A stretch of 64,000 nt of DNA from Pirellulaceae bacterium (lineage in GTDB: Bacteria; Planctomycetota; Planctomycetia; Pirellulales; Pirellulaceae). The stretch is taken from contig BPJV01000011.1 of NCBI GenBank assembly GCA_026004795.1, positions 62,001-126,000 on the forward strand. The letters run 5' to 3'. Of the stretch, positions 9,036 through 18,937 are shown piece by piece. The notes beneath the pieces are model-generated. The model searched no databases, was not told the origin of the DNA, and saw nothing but the letters and a program-made list of their open reading frames with translations. Position numbers and translations under genes: made by a program. Every line of letters starts with the position of its first letter. Position 1 is the stretch's first letter.

Positions 9036-10391
9036 ATGGTGGGAGAAGGAGGAGTGATGACCGGTGGCACGATGCATGGTTCAGGACCAAGCGAGGGAGG
9101 CAACTGGCAGACCACCTCGGCGACCAGACGCCTTTTCCAGCAGGGGGCCAATTTGGTCCGCCGTCGGTTTGCGATGCTCTTGGTCACTGTCGGCATGGTC
9201 TTATTTCCACTTGCTCCCCTGAGCATGGGACAGACCGAGTCCGGATCGTTCCATCCTCGCCGCGGAGCCACGGTGGCAACGTTGCCCTCATCCCAGCGCG
9301 TTGAAGCGGGTGTTTCCGCCGATCTGCTATCAATCTATCAAGCGACCAAGTCCGCTCGCACGCCCGAGGAGGTGACCGAGATTATCGATCGCTGTCGCGA
9401 CATTCACCGAGCATCAGACCGCTCTGCGGTCGATCGCGAATACGCACAGCAACTTCTGGCGTGGGGCCTCAACCGCCGGGGCGAGTTGCGCAGCACGATG
9501 GCCAACCAGTTGGCGTTGGATGGTCAGTACGGGGAGGCGCGGGAGTGGGATACGAAAGCACGCCAGGATTTCGCCGAGGCGGTCGAATTAGAACCGGAGA
9601 ATTGGCGTAGCCGGCACAACCTGGCCATCGCCTTGGCGATCGACGGAGATTTCTCATCGGCCCTTGAGCACATTTCGCGTGCGCTCGAGCTGAATCCGAA
9701 CTACGCCAATGCCTACTTCAATCGTGCGGAGTTTTACTTCGAACTAGGTAGATTTGACGACGCCGCATCCGATTACCAACGGGCCCTCGAGTTGAATCCA
9801 GAGGATGCCCAAGCTTTCAACGGGCGTGCGCATTGCCGCTTTCTCCTGGACGATCTCGAACACGCCTTGGAGGACTACCAACAGGCGGTGCGACTGGCTC
9901 CGACAGACGCAGCCATGCGCCTCGACTTGGCGGACATGTATCAGTACCTGGGCAAGTGGGAGGCAGCGGCGGAGCAATATCGGGAAGCGGTGAAACGGAA
10001 CCCTCAGGACGCTCGTGCGTACCACCATGCGGCATGGTTGATGGCTACCTGCCCCGACGCAGGCATTCGCAATCCGCAGTTGGCAGTGGCCAGTGCGCGC
10101 AAGGCGATCGAGCTCGCTGCAGAACCATCAGCGGAGCTATTGGAAACCTTGGCAGTAGCGTTGGCAGCGACCGGGGATCTACAACATTCCGTGGTTACTG
10201 CACGCGAGGCGCTGCGTCGCTGTGACGATGAACAACTCTCTCAGGATCTCCGGCGGCGCATCGCAGACTGGGAACATCGGTTGCGTAGGCCACCTCCTTC
10301 CTCATCCGAGACGACTAGCGGCCCTCCCACAGCACTTGGTCAACGCCCCTCGATGCGTACCTCCGAATCCAGTCGTCGTACACGCAAGTAA
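9036..10391 (+). CDS. Tetratricopeptide-repeat protein, exported
   Basis: The product has a hydrophobic segment around residues 47-65 (MLLVTVGMVLFPLAPLSMG) preceded by basic residues, consistent with a late signal peptide or anchor. At least four TPR units follow from about residue 190 (for example FSSALEHISRALELNPNYANAYFNRAEFYFELGRFDDAASDYQRALELNP). The C-terminal 40 residues are Ser/Pro/Arg-rich and look disordered. TPR units bind other proteins, so this is likely a periplasmic or membrane-attached scaffold, but no partner is evident. Starts at 9036, 9057 or further in are possible. The downstream ABC genes are convergent, so it forms a transcription unit of its own. Confidence 0.82.
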   Translation: MVGEGGVMTGGTMHGSGPSEGGNWQTTSATRRLFQQGANLVRRRFAMLLVTVGMVLFPLAPLSMGQTESGSFHPRRGATVATLPSSQRVEAGVSADLLSIYQATKSARTPEEVTEIIDRCRDIHRASDRSAVDREYAQQLLAWGLNRRGELRSTMANQLALDGQYGEAREWDTKARQDFAEAVELEPENWRSRHNLAIALAIDGDFSSALEHISRALELNPNYANAYFNRAEFYFELGRFDDAASDYQRALELNPEDAQAFNGRAHCRFLLDDLEHALEDYQQAVRLAPTDAAMRLDLADMYQYLGKWEAAAEQYREAVKRNPQDARAYHHAAWLMATCPDAGIRNPQLAVASARKAIELAAEPSAELLETLAVALAATGDLQHSVVTAREALRRCDDEQLSQDLRRRIADWEHRLRRPPPSSSETTSGPPTALGQRPSMRTSESSRRTRK

Positions 10392-10462
10392 TCCTCACGT
10401 CGTGTCGGTTGTGCAATCCGCGCGGCAACGGTGGCGATACCCACCCGACGGCTTGAGACCTG

Positions 10463-12976
10463 CTACTCATAGTGCAATGCGTCGGAGAGTTTTAAGCGAG
10501 CCGCGCGCTGGGCCGGCAGCCAGGCCGAGGCGAGTACGATGAACAAGCCCAGGACGAGGCAGCCCAACACCAATCCGGGGCGGGCACGAAACTCCACATC
10601 ATGCCCCAGCACCGCCATCGCCGATTGCCCGATGGCATAGGCGACAAAAACGCCGGCCAACGCGCCGGGCACCAGCCCCAGAACGCCAAGCTGCATGGCC
10701 TGTGCTACGACCATCGTCCGTACTTGCCGGCGGGTCATGGCTACGACTCGCAGCATGCCGATTTCCCGCGTTTGTTCCAGGATGTTCATGGTCAACGTAT
10801 TGACCAACCCCATCGCGGCAATGATGCAACCTAAGGCGAGCAGCATCCACAAGCTAGCGACAACCCCTTCGATGACACTGTCGATGAATTCGACCAATTC
10901 AGCGTAGGACTGCAGAATCAGCCCTTCCGATTTGCAGATCTCCGCCAAGCGTTTTTCTACTTCGGCTCGTTGATTGTCTTCGGCCGTGATGACGAAGACA
11001 CTAGCGCCACCGGCGCCGAGCAATTCTTCGGCTTTCTCGGTAGTCATGTAAACCGTCAACCCTCCGGCCATGTAGTCGTTGGCAATGCCCGCAATGCGCA
11101 ATTCCAGTTTGCCAGTATCCGCGGAGATGGTCAAAGTATCCCCCACCTTCAGCTTTCGCCGCTCCGCCAATACAGAGCCGACGACCACCTCCCCCTGGCG
11201 CAGGCGATCCAGGACATCGCCGGGCGCTTGATCGATCAAATCAAAAAAATTCTTCGTCCCGTCAATCAGGGGCCGAGCCACGATAAGCAGAGAATCTTCG
11301 CCGGATTGGGCGGTGACGAAACGTAGTGGAGCCACGGTCTTGACTCCAGGAATCTGGCGCAGACGCTGCCCAAGTTCGGGCGGTAGATCGGCGGACAAGC
11401 CCGTAGTGAAATCCGGTAGGCTGGCACGGACGAAGAAATCCCCGATGATCGTTCGAGAATACCAGGTGCGCACATTATCGACGTTATCCAAAATGTTCCC
11501 CGCCATGCCAGTACAAGCGCTGATGGCGATGAACAGCACTCCCACGGTTAGTGAGCTTCTGCCAATGTGGCGGAGCAGTTGGCGCTGGGCGAGCATGGCC
11601 TCGGGAGCGATCCAGGGGGCCATGGCAAGTACCAGCGCTCCGGTGGCGCGCCGGAGTATCCTGGGGACCATCAAAACACACCCGAGAAGAATCAACACGA
11701 TCCCCACTACGTCGCCACCTACCGGAAGCCATTGATACACAGCAGCCACCAAAATTCCTGCCCCCAGCGGAAGCATCGTTAAGGCCGCCGGCCAACTGCG
11801 ACGAATCAGCAGGGCATCGGTTGAGGTATCGATGTCACGGATAGCCTCCATCGGATGCACGCGGGCCGCTCTCCTGGCAGGCACTAAGGCGCCCACCATG
11901 GCCACAACCACGCCAACCAGACATCCCAGGACAAATGGCATGGGTGTCCAATGAACCGTCGGTAGTTCTACCTGCAACAGTCGCTCCGTCGCACCGTTGA
12001 GCAAACCCGCTCCCCAGTATCCCAACCCGCAGCCGACGACGGCAGCCAGGACGCTCAACACCAGGGCTTCAGCCAGGATCAAACCGGCCACCTGGCGTCT
12101 GGTCGCTCCCACAGCTCGCAGAATCCCTAACTGCTTCCTGCGCTCCCCTACCGCCATTTGAAACGTGTTGTAAATCAAAAAGCTGGCGATCAGGAGTGAG
12201 AATGCTACGGCCAACAACAAACCATTCTCGGTGGCATACATCGTTTCTCGAGCCATATCGCTACTGGTGCGCGGGCGTCGGACGGTAACGCCGTGCCCCT
12301 GCAACAGGTCGCGCAAGCGTTGGGCAACGACATCGACGTCCTCGGTGGGAGCCACCTTTACCAATACCAGGTCGATGTTGTTGCCCAGTCGAAAAAGCCG
12401 CTGCGCCGCGGGCAATACCAAATAGGCGGCACCGGTAAGTCCCAAGGAGGTGCTACCACTCGGATCCACCAAACCGGTGATGCGAAAATCCAGCAGGCCC
12501 CCGGCGCCTAGCAACTTGACTTCCGATCCCACCGACAGGTCCAGCGACTCGGCAAAACTGCGATCAAGCAGGATCTCATTCAGTGTTGCCGGTCGGTTGC
12601 CGGTGACGATCTTGTAATCACGAATCTCTTGATCAATCCGAGGATCGATTCCCAAGATCTGCGTGCGCGCTTTCTTCTCGCCATGAAACAACGTTCCTAG
12701 ACGGCGGATGGTGGGAGCGGCAAGCTCCACTCCGGCCGTTTGGCGAATGCGAGCGAGCAACTGGTAGGCAAAGCCACCGCTGCTATCGCTTACCACCTCC
12801 AGGTCGGCCTTGCCCGAGACCGCTCGCAGCATTTCCCGTTGCGCCGCGCGCGTGGTGGCTGTAGCCAACAACACCGCCACCACACCTCCCACGCCAATCA
12901 CGATGCTGAGGAAGGTGAGCACCACGCGCAGAGGACGTTGCCGAACGGCACGCCAACTGTATTTCCCTAATGCCAT
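10463..12976 (-). CDS. ABC transporter permease, FtsX/MacB type, duplicated
   Basis: An 837-residue membrane protein with two FtsX-type permease halves, each with a soluble domain next to transmembrane segments. The first helix is at about 20-42 (VVLTFLSIVIGVGGVVAVLLA). Spans cluster again at about 255-365 with the family motif GERRKQLGILRAVGATRRQV, at 395-450, and at 705-835 with EQTREIGMLRVVAMTRRQV. It lacks its own ATPase domain; that is encoded immediately upstream, four bases away. Such systems extract lipoproteins from the inner membrane or drive mechanotransmission and export across the envelope. Substrate is unknown. Family assignment is secure. Confidence 0.93.
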   Translation of the reverse strand: MALGKYSWRAVRQRPLRVVLTFLSIVIGVGGVVAVLLATATTRAAQREMLRAVSGKADLEVVSDSSGGFAYQLLARIRQTAGVELAAPTIRRLGTLFHGEKKARTQILGIDPRIDQEIRDYKIVTGNRPATLNEILLDRSFAESLDLSVGSEVKLLGAGGLLDFRITGLVDPSGSTSLGLTGAAYLVLPAAQRLFRLGNNIDLVLVKVAPTEDVDVVAQRLRDLLQGHGVTVRRPRTSSDMARETMYATENGLLLAVAFSLLIASFLIYNTFQMAVGERRKQLGILRAVGATRRQVAGLILAEALVLSVLAAVVGCGLGYWGAGLLNGATERLLQVELPTVHWTPMPFVLGCLVGVVVAMVGALVPARRAARVHPMEAIRDIDTSTDALLIRRSWPAALTMLPLGAGILVAAVYQWLPVGGDVVGIVLILLGCVLMVPRILRRATGALVLAMAPWIAPEAMLAQRQLLRHIGRSSLTVGVLFIAISACTGMAGNILDNVDNVRTWYSRTIIGDFFVRASLPDFTTGLSADLPPELGQRLRQIPGVKTVAPLRFVTAQSGEDSLLIVARPLIDGTKNFFDLIDQAPGDVLDRLRQGEVVVGSVLAERRKLKVGDTLTISADTGKLELRIAGIANDYMAGGLTVYMTTEKAEELLGAGGASVFVITAEDNQRAEVEKRLAEICKSEGLILQSYAELVEFIDSVIEGVVASLWMLLALGCIIAAMGLVNTLTMNILEQTREIGMLRVVAMTRRQVRTMVVAQAMQLGVLGLVPGALAGVFVAYAIGQSAMAVLGHDVEFRARPGLVLGCLVLGLFIVLASAWLPAQRAARLKLSDALHYE

Positions 12977-12980
12977 GCCG

Positions 12981-13715
12981 CTACTCGCTCACCATGGTGA
13001 ACATTTCCGCCCGAGACATAACTTCCGCCGTCGGACCATCATCCTCGATGCGACCATCGCGAATCAGAATTAAACGAGAGGCCACGCGAGCAACTGCCGG
13101 TTCGTGGGTGACCATCACGATGGTTTGGTCATTTTCTTGTGCAAGGCGTTGCAAAAGGGTGGAGATTCGTTGCGATTGCCGAGAATCGAGATTGCCGGTA
13201 GGCTCATCGGCCAGCACCACCGCCGGTTGGATCGCTAGTGCCCGGGCAATGGCCACTCGTTGCTGCTCGCCGCCAGACATCGCGGAGGGAAGATGGTGGC
13301 GACGATGGGTCATGTCGACTAAGGCCAAGGTCTCTTCGCATCGCTTGGTAATCTGGTCGGCGGGGCGGCGATCCAGCTCCATGGGAAGGCGCACGTTCTC
13401 TTCCGCCGACAGATTGGGCAGAAGATTAAACGCTTGGAAGATAAATCCCAATCGGCGACGTCGCAGAATCGTCCGCTCGTCGTCACCCATCTTCGCCACG
13501 TCGACTCCCTCCAACAGCACCCGCCCATCGCTCGGTGCCTCGATGCCACCCAGGATGGTAAGCAGGGTGCTTTTTCCAGAACCGCTGGGTCCCATGATGG
13601 CGACAAATTCGCCTTTATTGATACTGAGCGAAACCCCCTGCAGCGCGGCGACCTGAGCCTCTCCCGCACCATAGATCTTCTTGACATCGATCGCTTCAAT
13701 GATGGGCATGAGCAA
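12981..13715 (-). CDS. ABC transporter ATP-binding protein, LolD/MacB type
   Basis: The 244-residue ATPase partner of the downstream permease. Walker A is GPSGSGKST (near 42), the Q-loop is FQAFNLLPNLSAEENV, the signature is MSGGEQQRVAIARAL, and Walker B is VVLADEPTGNLDS, followed by the H-loop VTHEP. The order and the NLLPNLSAEENV segment are typical of LolD, MacB and FtsE relatives. The gene overlaps no neighbour and is followed after four bases by the permease, so the two are one operon. An alternative start lies two codons in. Function: ATP-driven coupling to the FtsX-type permease at the cytoplasmic membrane. Confidence 0.95.
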   Translation of the reverse strand: MLMPIIEAIDVKKIYGAGEAQVAALQGVSLSINKGEFVAIMGPSGSGKSTLLTILGGIEAPSDGRVLLEGVDVAKMGDDERTILRRRRLGFIFQAFNLLPNLSAEENVRLPMELDRRPADQITKRCEETLALVDMTHRRHHLPSAMSGGEQQRVAIARALAIQPAVVLADEPTGNLDSRQSQRISTLLQRLAQENDQTIVMVTHEPAVARVASRLILIRDGRIEDDGPTAEVMSRAEMFTMVSE

Positions 13716-14320
13716 GTTGGAATTGACGGGTTAAAGATTGGAAAAGCAATAGCGGTGCGCGTAGGAACCGGTGCCCAGCAGCGAGCTTATTCTAGCCTGA
13801 ATCGCCCCCCTGAGCGACCGGGCCCGCTGGTTCACCAACTTCCGTAGCCAGTGGCGGTCCCCCGTGGTCGCGCGACAAGTGCCTGACGGCATCCCTTCCA
13901 ACCTGATCGGTAAACTTCCACTTGGCGAGTGGTGGCACCTTTGTATCCCTTGCACCAGGGCGTTCCCCCGTCCGACGGCAGTTAGAGATAGGAAAAACTG
14001 TCACCCCAGCCGCTTGCGGAAATGTTCGGGCGAGCTGTGGCATGAGCTTTGCACCGACATTCTCCTAACACGGGACAGGTTGCAAGGCAACGTATCCCCG
14101 TCCGAAACTCGTGAAAGGGGCACGCTTCCCTAGCGAGGCGTTCCGTCGACTCGGAGGGGACACCGCTTGCCAGCGATGGGATCGTAAAAGCGGTCAAGTG
14201 CCGAAGACATGTCCACACTACCGAATCCCTGCAGCACCGAAGCGAAGCCCTGTCCCTCAGGTGCACTTTCAGGGAAATTTCACGGGCAGTGTTACCACAG
14301 CGAGGAGGGAGGGTATTGAA
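13716..14320. other. Gene-free stretch between the ABC operon and a small membrane protein gene
   Basis: About 600 bases separate the minus-strand ABC operon from the plus-strand gene at 14321, so promoters for both should lie here. No consensus promoter, RNA gene or repeat was recognised. Open frames on both strands overlap and lack start context. Confidence 0.45.
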
Positions 14321-14545
14321 ATGGCATCAACAAAAGAAAAACTCGAGCACTTGGAGGAAAAACTGATCGAATTGGAACATGAGGCAGCAGAACATTTGAA
14401 GGAAGCCGTGACGGGAGAGGACGAACCGATGGAAGAAGTGGCCCCTCGCGCTTCATGGGCCATGATATGGTTCGCCTACCCCATTGGCTTGATCGTCTTT
14501 GCGTTGATCGCGGCTGCGGTCGCCGGGTGGTATTTGGCTCGATGA
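14321..14545 (+). CDS. Small single-pass membrane protein
   Basis: A 74-residue product: a highly charged, probably helical N-terminal 45 residues (EKLEHLEEKLIELEHEAAEHLKEAV) and one C-terminal transmembrane segment at about 50-72 (IWFAYPIGLIVFALIAAAVAGWYL). The frame is open from 14111, but the ATG at 14321 has a strong GGAGGGAGGG site and starts exactly at the charged helix. The convergent gene downstream ends 40 bases away. The shape suggests a tail-anchored, coiled-coil-forming membrane protein. No family is recognised. Confidence 0.72.
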   Translation: MASTKEKLEHLEEKLIELEHEAAEHLKEAVTGEDEPMEEVAPRASWAMIWFAYPIGLIVFALIAAAVAGWYLAR

Positions 14546-14585
14546 CCTTGGGCGGGATTGGTCGGACGCGGGACGACGCGCCCCT

Positions 14586-15407
14586 CTACTCTTCTCGGGA
14601 ACCTCGGAAGAAGCGTCGATCGGGTGGCTCGTCATTGTCGAAGTCCCGTCGTGGACCTCGTTCTCGTGGCGGACCACCCCACGGACGGGCCCCCGGGGGA
14701 GGAAGATCCTTAAACGGATCGCGATCGCGCATCCGTTCCAACGCCTGGCGCTGCTCGGCAGGCAGCAATTCGGCAAGCTCCTCATCCAAGCGCTGGTGCG
14801 CATGCCGGAATAACCGTTCCATCTCTTTGGAAATCTGCTCGCGAGGGAAATTGGGAGCACGAATGACGCGGTCCATCTCGGGCCGAATGTCCTCCATCAG
14901 GCGATGCCACACTTCGCGTTTGGCCTCCCGGAATTTCTCTAAGTCTTCTCCGGTAAGACCAATCCGCATGGCGACCTCCTCATTGGAAGCAGCCGAGTAA
15001 TTACGCTGTTGAACATACAGTTCGAGCAATCGGTCGTAATCCGCATGCTCCTTCAAGTACTTCAGCGCTTGCTCGTGCGCCGCCGCCACGATCGGCTCCA
15101 ACTCACCGATCCACTCCTGTTTGGTTTTGTGCGTTCCTCTCGTGGATTCGCCAATCTCCCGTAGACGCTCCATCAATTGGCGTAATTGATCCGACAACTC
15201 ATCATACTCTTGGTCGCTGAGATCGATTTCGGCACGAACATGGGGGAAGAGCAGCAGTTCGAACAATTCACGTTCCGGGTGGCGCTGACCGATCTCCCGT
15301 AAGGCATCGCCGAAAGGATGAGAACGCGGGCCACCGCCGCGTCGTGGTTGAGCCGACGCGGATGAGGCCGCACAGAGGAAGATCAACAATAGGACCGCGC
15401 GGAACAT
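14586..15407 (-). CDS. Secreted Arg/Pro-rich protein, paralogue of the upstream gene
   Basis: A 273-residue product with a clear signal peptide (MFRAVLLLIFLCAASSASAQ). The helical middle part contains LLELYVQQRNYSAASNEEVAMRIGLT, which aligns with LMGLYVQQRGYAAAANELIAKEIGLS in the gene just upstream. A disordered Pro/Arg/Gly-rich C-terminus follows. The general pattern (export signal, charged helices, a tail rich in Gly and Arg) recalls stress-response periplasmic proteins of the Spy/CpxP or LTXXQ type, but that is only a resemblance. The two genes are tandem and about 200 bases apart, so they may be cotranscribed. Function unknown. Confidence 0.8.
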   Translation of the reverse strand: MFRAVLLLIFLCAASSASAQPRRGGGPRSHPFGDALREIGQRHPERELFELLLFPHVRAEIDLSDQEYDELSDQLRQLMERLREIGESTRGTHKTKQEWIGELEPIVAAAHEQALKYLKEHADYDRLLELYVQQRNYSAASNEEVAMRIGLTGEDLEKFREAKREVWHRLMEDIRPEMDRVIRAPNFPREQISKEMERLFRHAHQRLDEELAELLPAEQRQALERMRDRDPFKDLPPPGARPWGGPPRERGPRRDFDNDEPPDRRFFRGSREE

Positions 15408-15610
15408 TATCCACCTACTCGTCTTGCGAACGATTCACCGTACGCTCATGGACCGAGCCTATCGGCGCCATGGCGATCGACCAGTTCGATTGTACCCCAA
15501 CGACGTCGTGGACTGAATGTCGCCACGACCAATATGGTTAACCCGAAAACGGGCAGCGAGATTCGCTGCCCGTCGGGAGAAATGCTTGGCAATGATGGGG
15601 AACCGATGGT

Positions 15611-16465
15611 TCAGTTTCCGTTGCCGGGGCGTCCCCCACGATCGGGTCGTCCGGCGCCATCGGGACCACCCCCCGGACCACCACGACCGCGAAAACCGCC
15701 CGGGCCACCACGACCACCAAAACTGGGCTGCGGGAATTCAAATTCCTCGCCCTTGAGGGACTCTAACTTCGCAATCTGATCCTTGGTCAAAACTTCTTTC
15801 ACTGCCTTGTCGACCGTTTCTTGCATACGCTCGCGTGCCTGACGGAAGGCGTCTGGATCGAAGCCGCCGCGCCGACCATCCTCACCGGCGCTCTCACCCT
15901 GCTGACGCCCGCGCTGGAACTGCTCTCGCATGCTAGCAAAAGCTTCTTGCATGGCTGACTGCAGTTTTTCCTGTAGTTTCTCGCGTCCCTCCTCGCTCAG
16001 CCCGATCTCTTTGGCAATCAACTCGTTGGCCGCTGCCGCGTAACCACGCTGTTGGACGTAAAGCCCCATCAATCGCTTTTGTTGAGAGGGATCGAGGACT
16101 TCGTCCAACAGATCCTGAGCTTTCTGATTCAGCTGCGCGACCAATTCCGCTCGTTCTTCCGGGCTCGCCTCGCGGAACGATTCGTCCGGCCGCAGCTGCC
16201 CCTGCATGGCCTGGTAGACTTCATCGCTCAACCCAATCTCCTTGCGCACTTCTTCGATTCGCAACAACTGGATCAATTCGATCGCGCCGCCACCACCAAA
16301 GCCAAATCCAGGTCCACCGCGACCGAAACCGGGACCGCCGCGGAAACCAGGACCGCCCCGTTGGCCTCGCTCTCCCCGCGGGCCTCGCTCGTCTTGGCCC
16401 ACAACGCTGCCGGCCAAGCACACAGCCAACATCAGGCTCAACACACCAAACATTCGAACTCGCAT
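15611..16465 (-). CDS. Secreted Gly/Arg-rich protein, paralogue of the downstream gene
   Basis: A 284-residue exported product. The signal peptide (VLSLMLAVCLAGSVVGQ) is followed by a Gly/Arg/Phe-rich repeat (about residues 28-60, GGPGFRGGPGFGRGGPGFGFGGGG). A charged helical region with LMGLYVQQRGYAAAANELIAKEIGLS follows, and the tail is a second Gly/Arg/Pro-rich segment. The helical core is shared with the gene at 14586, so the pair arose by tandem duplication. The low-complexity ends suggest a surface or periplasmic protein that binds polyanions or metals, which is inference. An AGGAGAG site precedes the ATG (complement of ctctcct). It is divergent from recG. Confidence 0.8.
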   Translation of the reverse strand: MRVRMFGVLSLMLAVCLAGSVVGQDERGPRGERGQRGGPGFRGGPGFGRGGPGFGFGGGGAIELIQLLRIEEVRKEIGLSDEVYQAMQGQLRPDESFREASPEERAELVAQLNQKAQDLLDEVLDPSQQKRLMGLYVQQRGYAAAANELIAKEIGLSEEGREKLQEKLQSAMQEAFASMREQFQRGRQQGESAGEDGRRGGFDPDAFRQARERMQETVDKAVKEVLTKDQIAKLESLKGEEFEFPQPSFGGRGGPGGFRGRGGPGGGPDGAGRPDRGGRPGNGN

Positions 16466-16725
16466 ACCAAACTCTCCTCAAGAGAAAAACCCAGGTGGGA
16501 CTAGAAAAGACATGGACGAAAATGGTTATAGTGTTAAACCATTCTGGTGGTCAAAAGTTGCGAGTGGGGGGAGAATTTAGAATCTCCAATCTCGTTTTTT
16601 TTCCGGGGCGATCGGCCCCGGACCGAAGCAGCCGCCACGCCCCTCCGCGGCTCGACATCCTACGCCGCGGTGACGAGAACCGCGCTGCCGGCCTGACACC
16701 GTATTCTCGCCGAAGGAAGCATCTC

Positions 16726-18825
16726 GTGCCTCGCTCACCAACGGAATCGCCTCAGTATCGATTGGATGCCGACATCCAATTTGTACCGGGAGTAGGTCCT
16801 CAGCGTGCTGAACTGTTGCGGCGTTTGGGCATCGAGCGCGCCGTCGATCTTGTTTTCTTTTTCCCACGCGATTACGAAACCCCGGCCACCGTGCAATCAA
16901 CCGACGGCTTGGAGCCAGGACAGCAGATTTCGGTATCCGGCACGATCGTGGAGATGGAACAACGCGTCACTGCCAGTGGCAAACACATGCTCGGTGCCCT
17001 GCTGCAGCTCGCTTCCGGCACCGTCGTGCGGCTCGTCTGGTTCAACCAACCGTTCCGCACCCAGGAGCTGCGACGAGGTTTGCGAGTTTGTGCCACCGGT
17101 ACGGTGCGCTCCACTCATTTCAATTGGGAGATCAGCCAGCCACGGTTGGTAGTATTAGGAGAGGACGAGGAGGAGGTGGAGACGCGTCCGCTCCCTGTTT
17201 ACCGCTTGACTGAAGGCCTGAAAGGGGCTCACCTGCGCCGTCTGCTGCGCAGGACGCTACCGGTGTTGATTCCTCAAGTTCCCGAGGTACTTCCCGATTG
17301 GCTCCGGGAACGACTGGCAGTGGTAGGGATCCACGCCGCCCTGGAAAAGATCCACTTTCCTGAATCGACCGAGGATATTCACCTGGCGCAACGGAGATTC
17401 AAGTTGCAAGAGTTGTTGTCGCTGCAGCTTGCCTTGCTCCTGCAACGTCATCGACGAGTCCATGAGAAGTCCGCGCCCCACTGCCCTCCGGAGGGCAAGA
17501 TTCACCATCGCATCCTACGTCGACTCGGTGTGGAATTGACCGACGATCAATTGGCAGCGATTGCCGATATCGGTCGCGACATGGCCAGCGGTGTGCCCAT
17601 GAATCGGCTTCTCCAGGGAGATGTCGGCAGCGGGAAAACCGTGGTGGCGATTTATGCCTTGCTGTTGTGCGTGGCCCACGGTTGCCAGGCTGCCTTGATG
17701 GTCCCCACGGAGGTTCTAGCCCAACAGCATTACCGAACCTTGACCGAACGTCTGCACGCCAGTCGGGTGCGCACGGCACTGATTACCGGCTCCCTTGCGG
17801 AAGCTCAACGACGCGAATTGCTGGTCGAAATCCGTGAGGGACGCATTGACTTGGTCATTGGCACCCAGGCGTTGTTGAGCGACGAGGTGCAGTTCGCCCG
17901 CTTGGGTTTGGTGATCGTCGATGAGCAACATAAGTTTGGTGTGCGTCAGCGAGCGCGACTTCGCACTGGCGAACAGCACCCGCACTACCTCGTATTGACC
18001 GCCACCCCCATTCCGCGCACCATCGGCCTGGCCATGTACGGCGATTTGGATGTCAGTGTCATTCGCCAATCCCCGCCGGGGAGAGCCCCGGTACACACCT
18101 ACTGCATTGCCTCAGAGAAGCTGGGTTCGTGGTGGGACTTTGTGCGCAAGCAACTTGCTCAGGGACGCCAAGCGTACGTCATCGCCCCGCGCGTTGAAGC
18201 TGACGAGGAGACAGGGGCGGCCAGCGTCATTGCTTGGCATCAGCGATTGTCCCAGTCGGTGTTGCCCGAGTACTCTCTCGGCCTGCTCCATGGCCGCATG
18301 AGCAGTGCAGAAAAAGAGACCACGCTGGAAGGCTTCGCCAACGGTACGATCCAAGTGCTGGTGGCCACCACGGTGGTAGAAGTGGGTATCGATGTTCCCA
18401 ATGCTACGGTGATGACCATTCTCGATGCCGATCGTCTGGGGCTGGCGCAACTGCATCAATTGCGCGGTCGCGTGGCGCGCGGTAAGCATGCAGGGTTCGT
18501 CTGCGCCGTGGCGTCGCCGGGATGCGAACCGACGGAACACCGCCGGTTGGAGGCCTTTGCGCAGTCCTGTGATGGATTCGAGCTGGCTGAGCTGGATCTG
18601 AAACTGCGCGGGCCGGGCGATATCCTCGGTACCGCTCAAAGCGGCCTTCCTCCCCTGCGCATGGCGAATCTGGTGGAGGACGAACCGCTGCTGCAACTGG
18701 CTCGTCAAGTCGCCGAGGAATTGCTGAGCCCAGATCCCGATTTATCCCGTGCGGACCTACTCCCGCTGCGCCGTCGCATCGTGCGTCAGTACGGCCAGCG
18801 ATTGAATTTAAGCGATGTGGGGTAG
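16726..18825 (+). CDS. recG: ATP-dependent DNA helicase RecG
   Basis: Branch-migrating helicase that regresses stalled forks and processes recombination intermediates in the cytoplasm. The N-terminal wedge/OB region starts with YRLDADIQFVPGVGPQRAELLRRLGI. The helicase core has Walker A LLQGDVGSGKT near residue 294, DEQHKFGVRQR near 394, TATPIPRT, and the RecG hallmark GRVARGKHAGFVC near the end of the core. The frame is open from 16495, but residues before GTG 16726 are unlike RecG. An AAGGAAG site six bases upstream makes the GTG the start, and the resulting 699 residues match family length. It ends convergently toward the methyltransferase, with a strong hairpin between. Confidence 0.95.
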   Translation: MPRSPTESPQYRLDADIQFVPGVGPQRAELLRRLGIERAVDLVFFFPRDYETPATVQSTDGLEPGQQISVSGTIVEMEQRVTASGKHMLGALLQLASGTVVRLVWFNQPFRTQELRRGLRVCATGTVRSTHFNWEISQPRLVVLGEDEEEVETRPLPVYRLTEGLKGAHLRRLLRRTLPVLIPQVPEVLPDWLRERLAVVGIHAALEKIHFPESTEDIHLAQRRFKLQELLSLQLALLLQRHRRVHEKSAPHCPPEGKIHHRILRRLGVELTDDQLAAIADIGRDMASGVPMNRLLQGDVGSGKTVVAIYALLLCVAHGCQAALMVPTEVLAQQHYRTLTERLHASRVRTALITGSLAEAQRRELLVEIREGRIDLVIGTQALLSDEVQFARLGLVIVDEQHKFGVRQRARLRTGEQHPHYLVLTATPIPRTIGLAMYGDLDVSVIRQSPPGRAPVHTYCIASEKLGSWWDFVRKQLAQGRQAYVIAPRVEADEETGAASVIAWHQRLSQSVLPEYSLGLLHGRMSSAEKETTLEGFANGTIQVLVATTVVEVGIDVPNATVMTILDADRLGLAQLHQLRGRVARGKHAGFVCAVASPGCEPTEHRRLEAFAQSCDGFELAELDLKLRGPGDILGTAQSGLPPLRMANLVEDEPLLQLARQVAEELLSPDPDLSRADLLPLRRRIVRQYGQRLNLSDVG

Positions 18826-18937
18826 CGTCGTACCTTACCATCGGATGCCGCGATCAAGCTGGCGCTTAACTGGCCACTGGCAGCTTCCACCACATGGCCG
18901 CCCTCGTGACGCATCCTCATGCAGCGGGAAAATGGCA

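Noticed and set aside
15470-15500. GTTCGATTGTACCCC resembling a tRNA T-arm
   Set aside because: No acceptor stem, anticodon arm or D-arm can be drawn around it and it lies in the short gap between the tandem paralogues.
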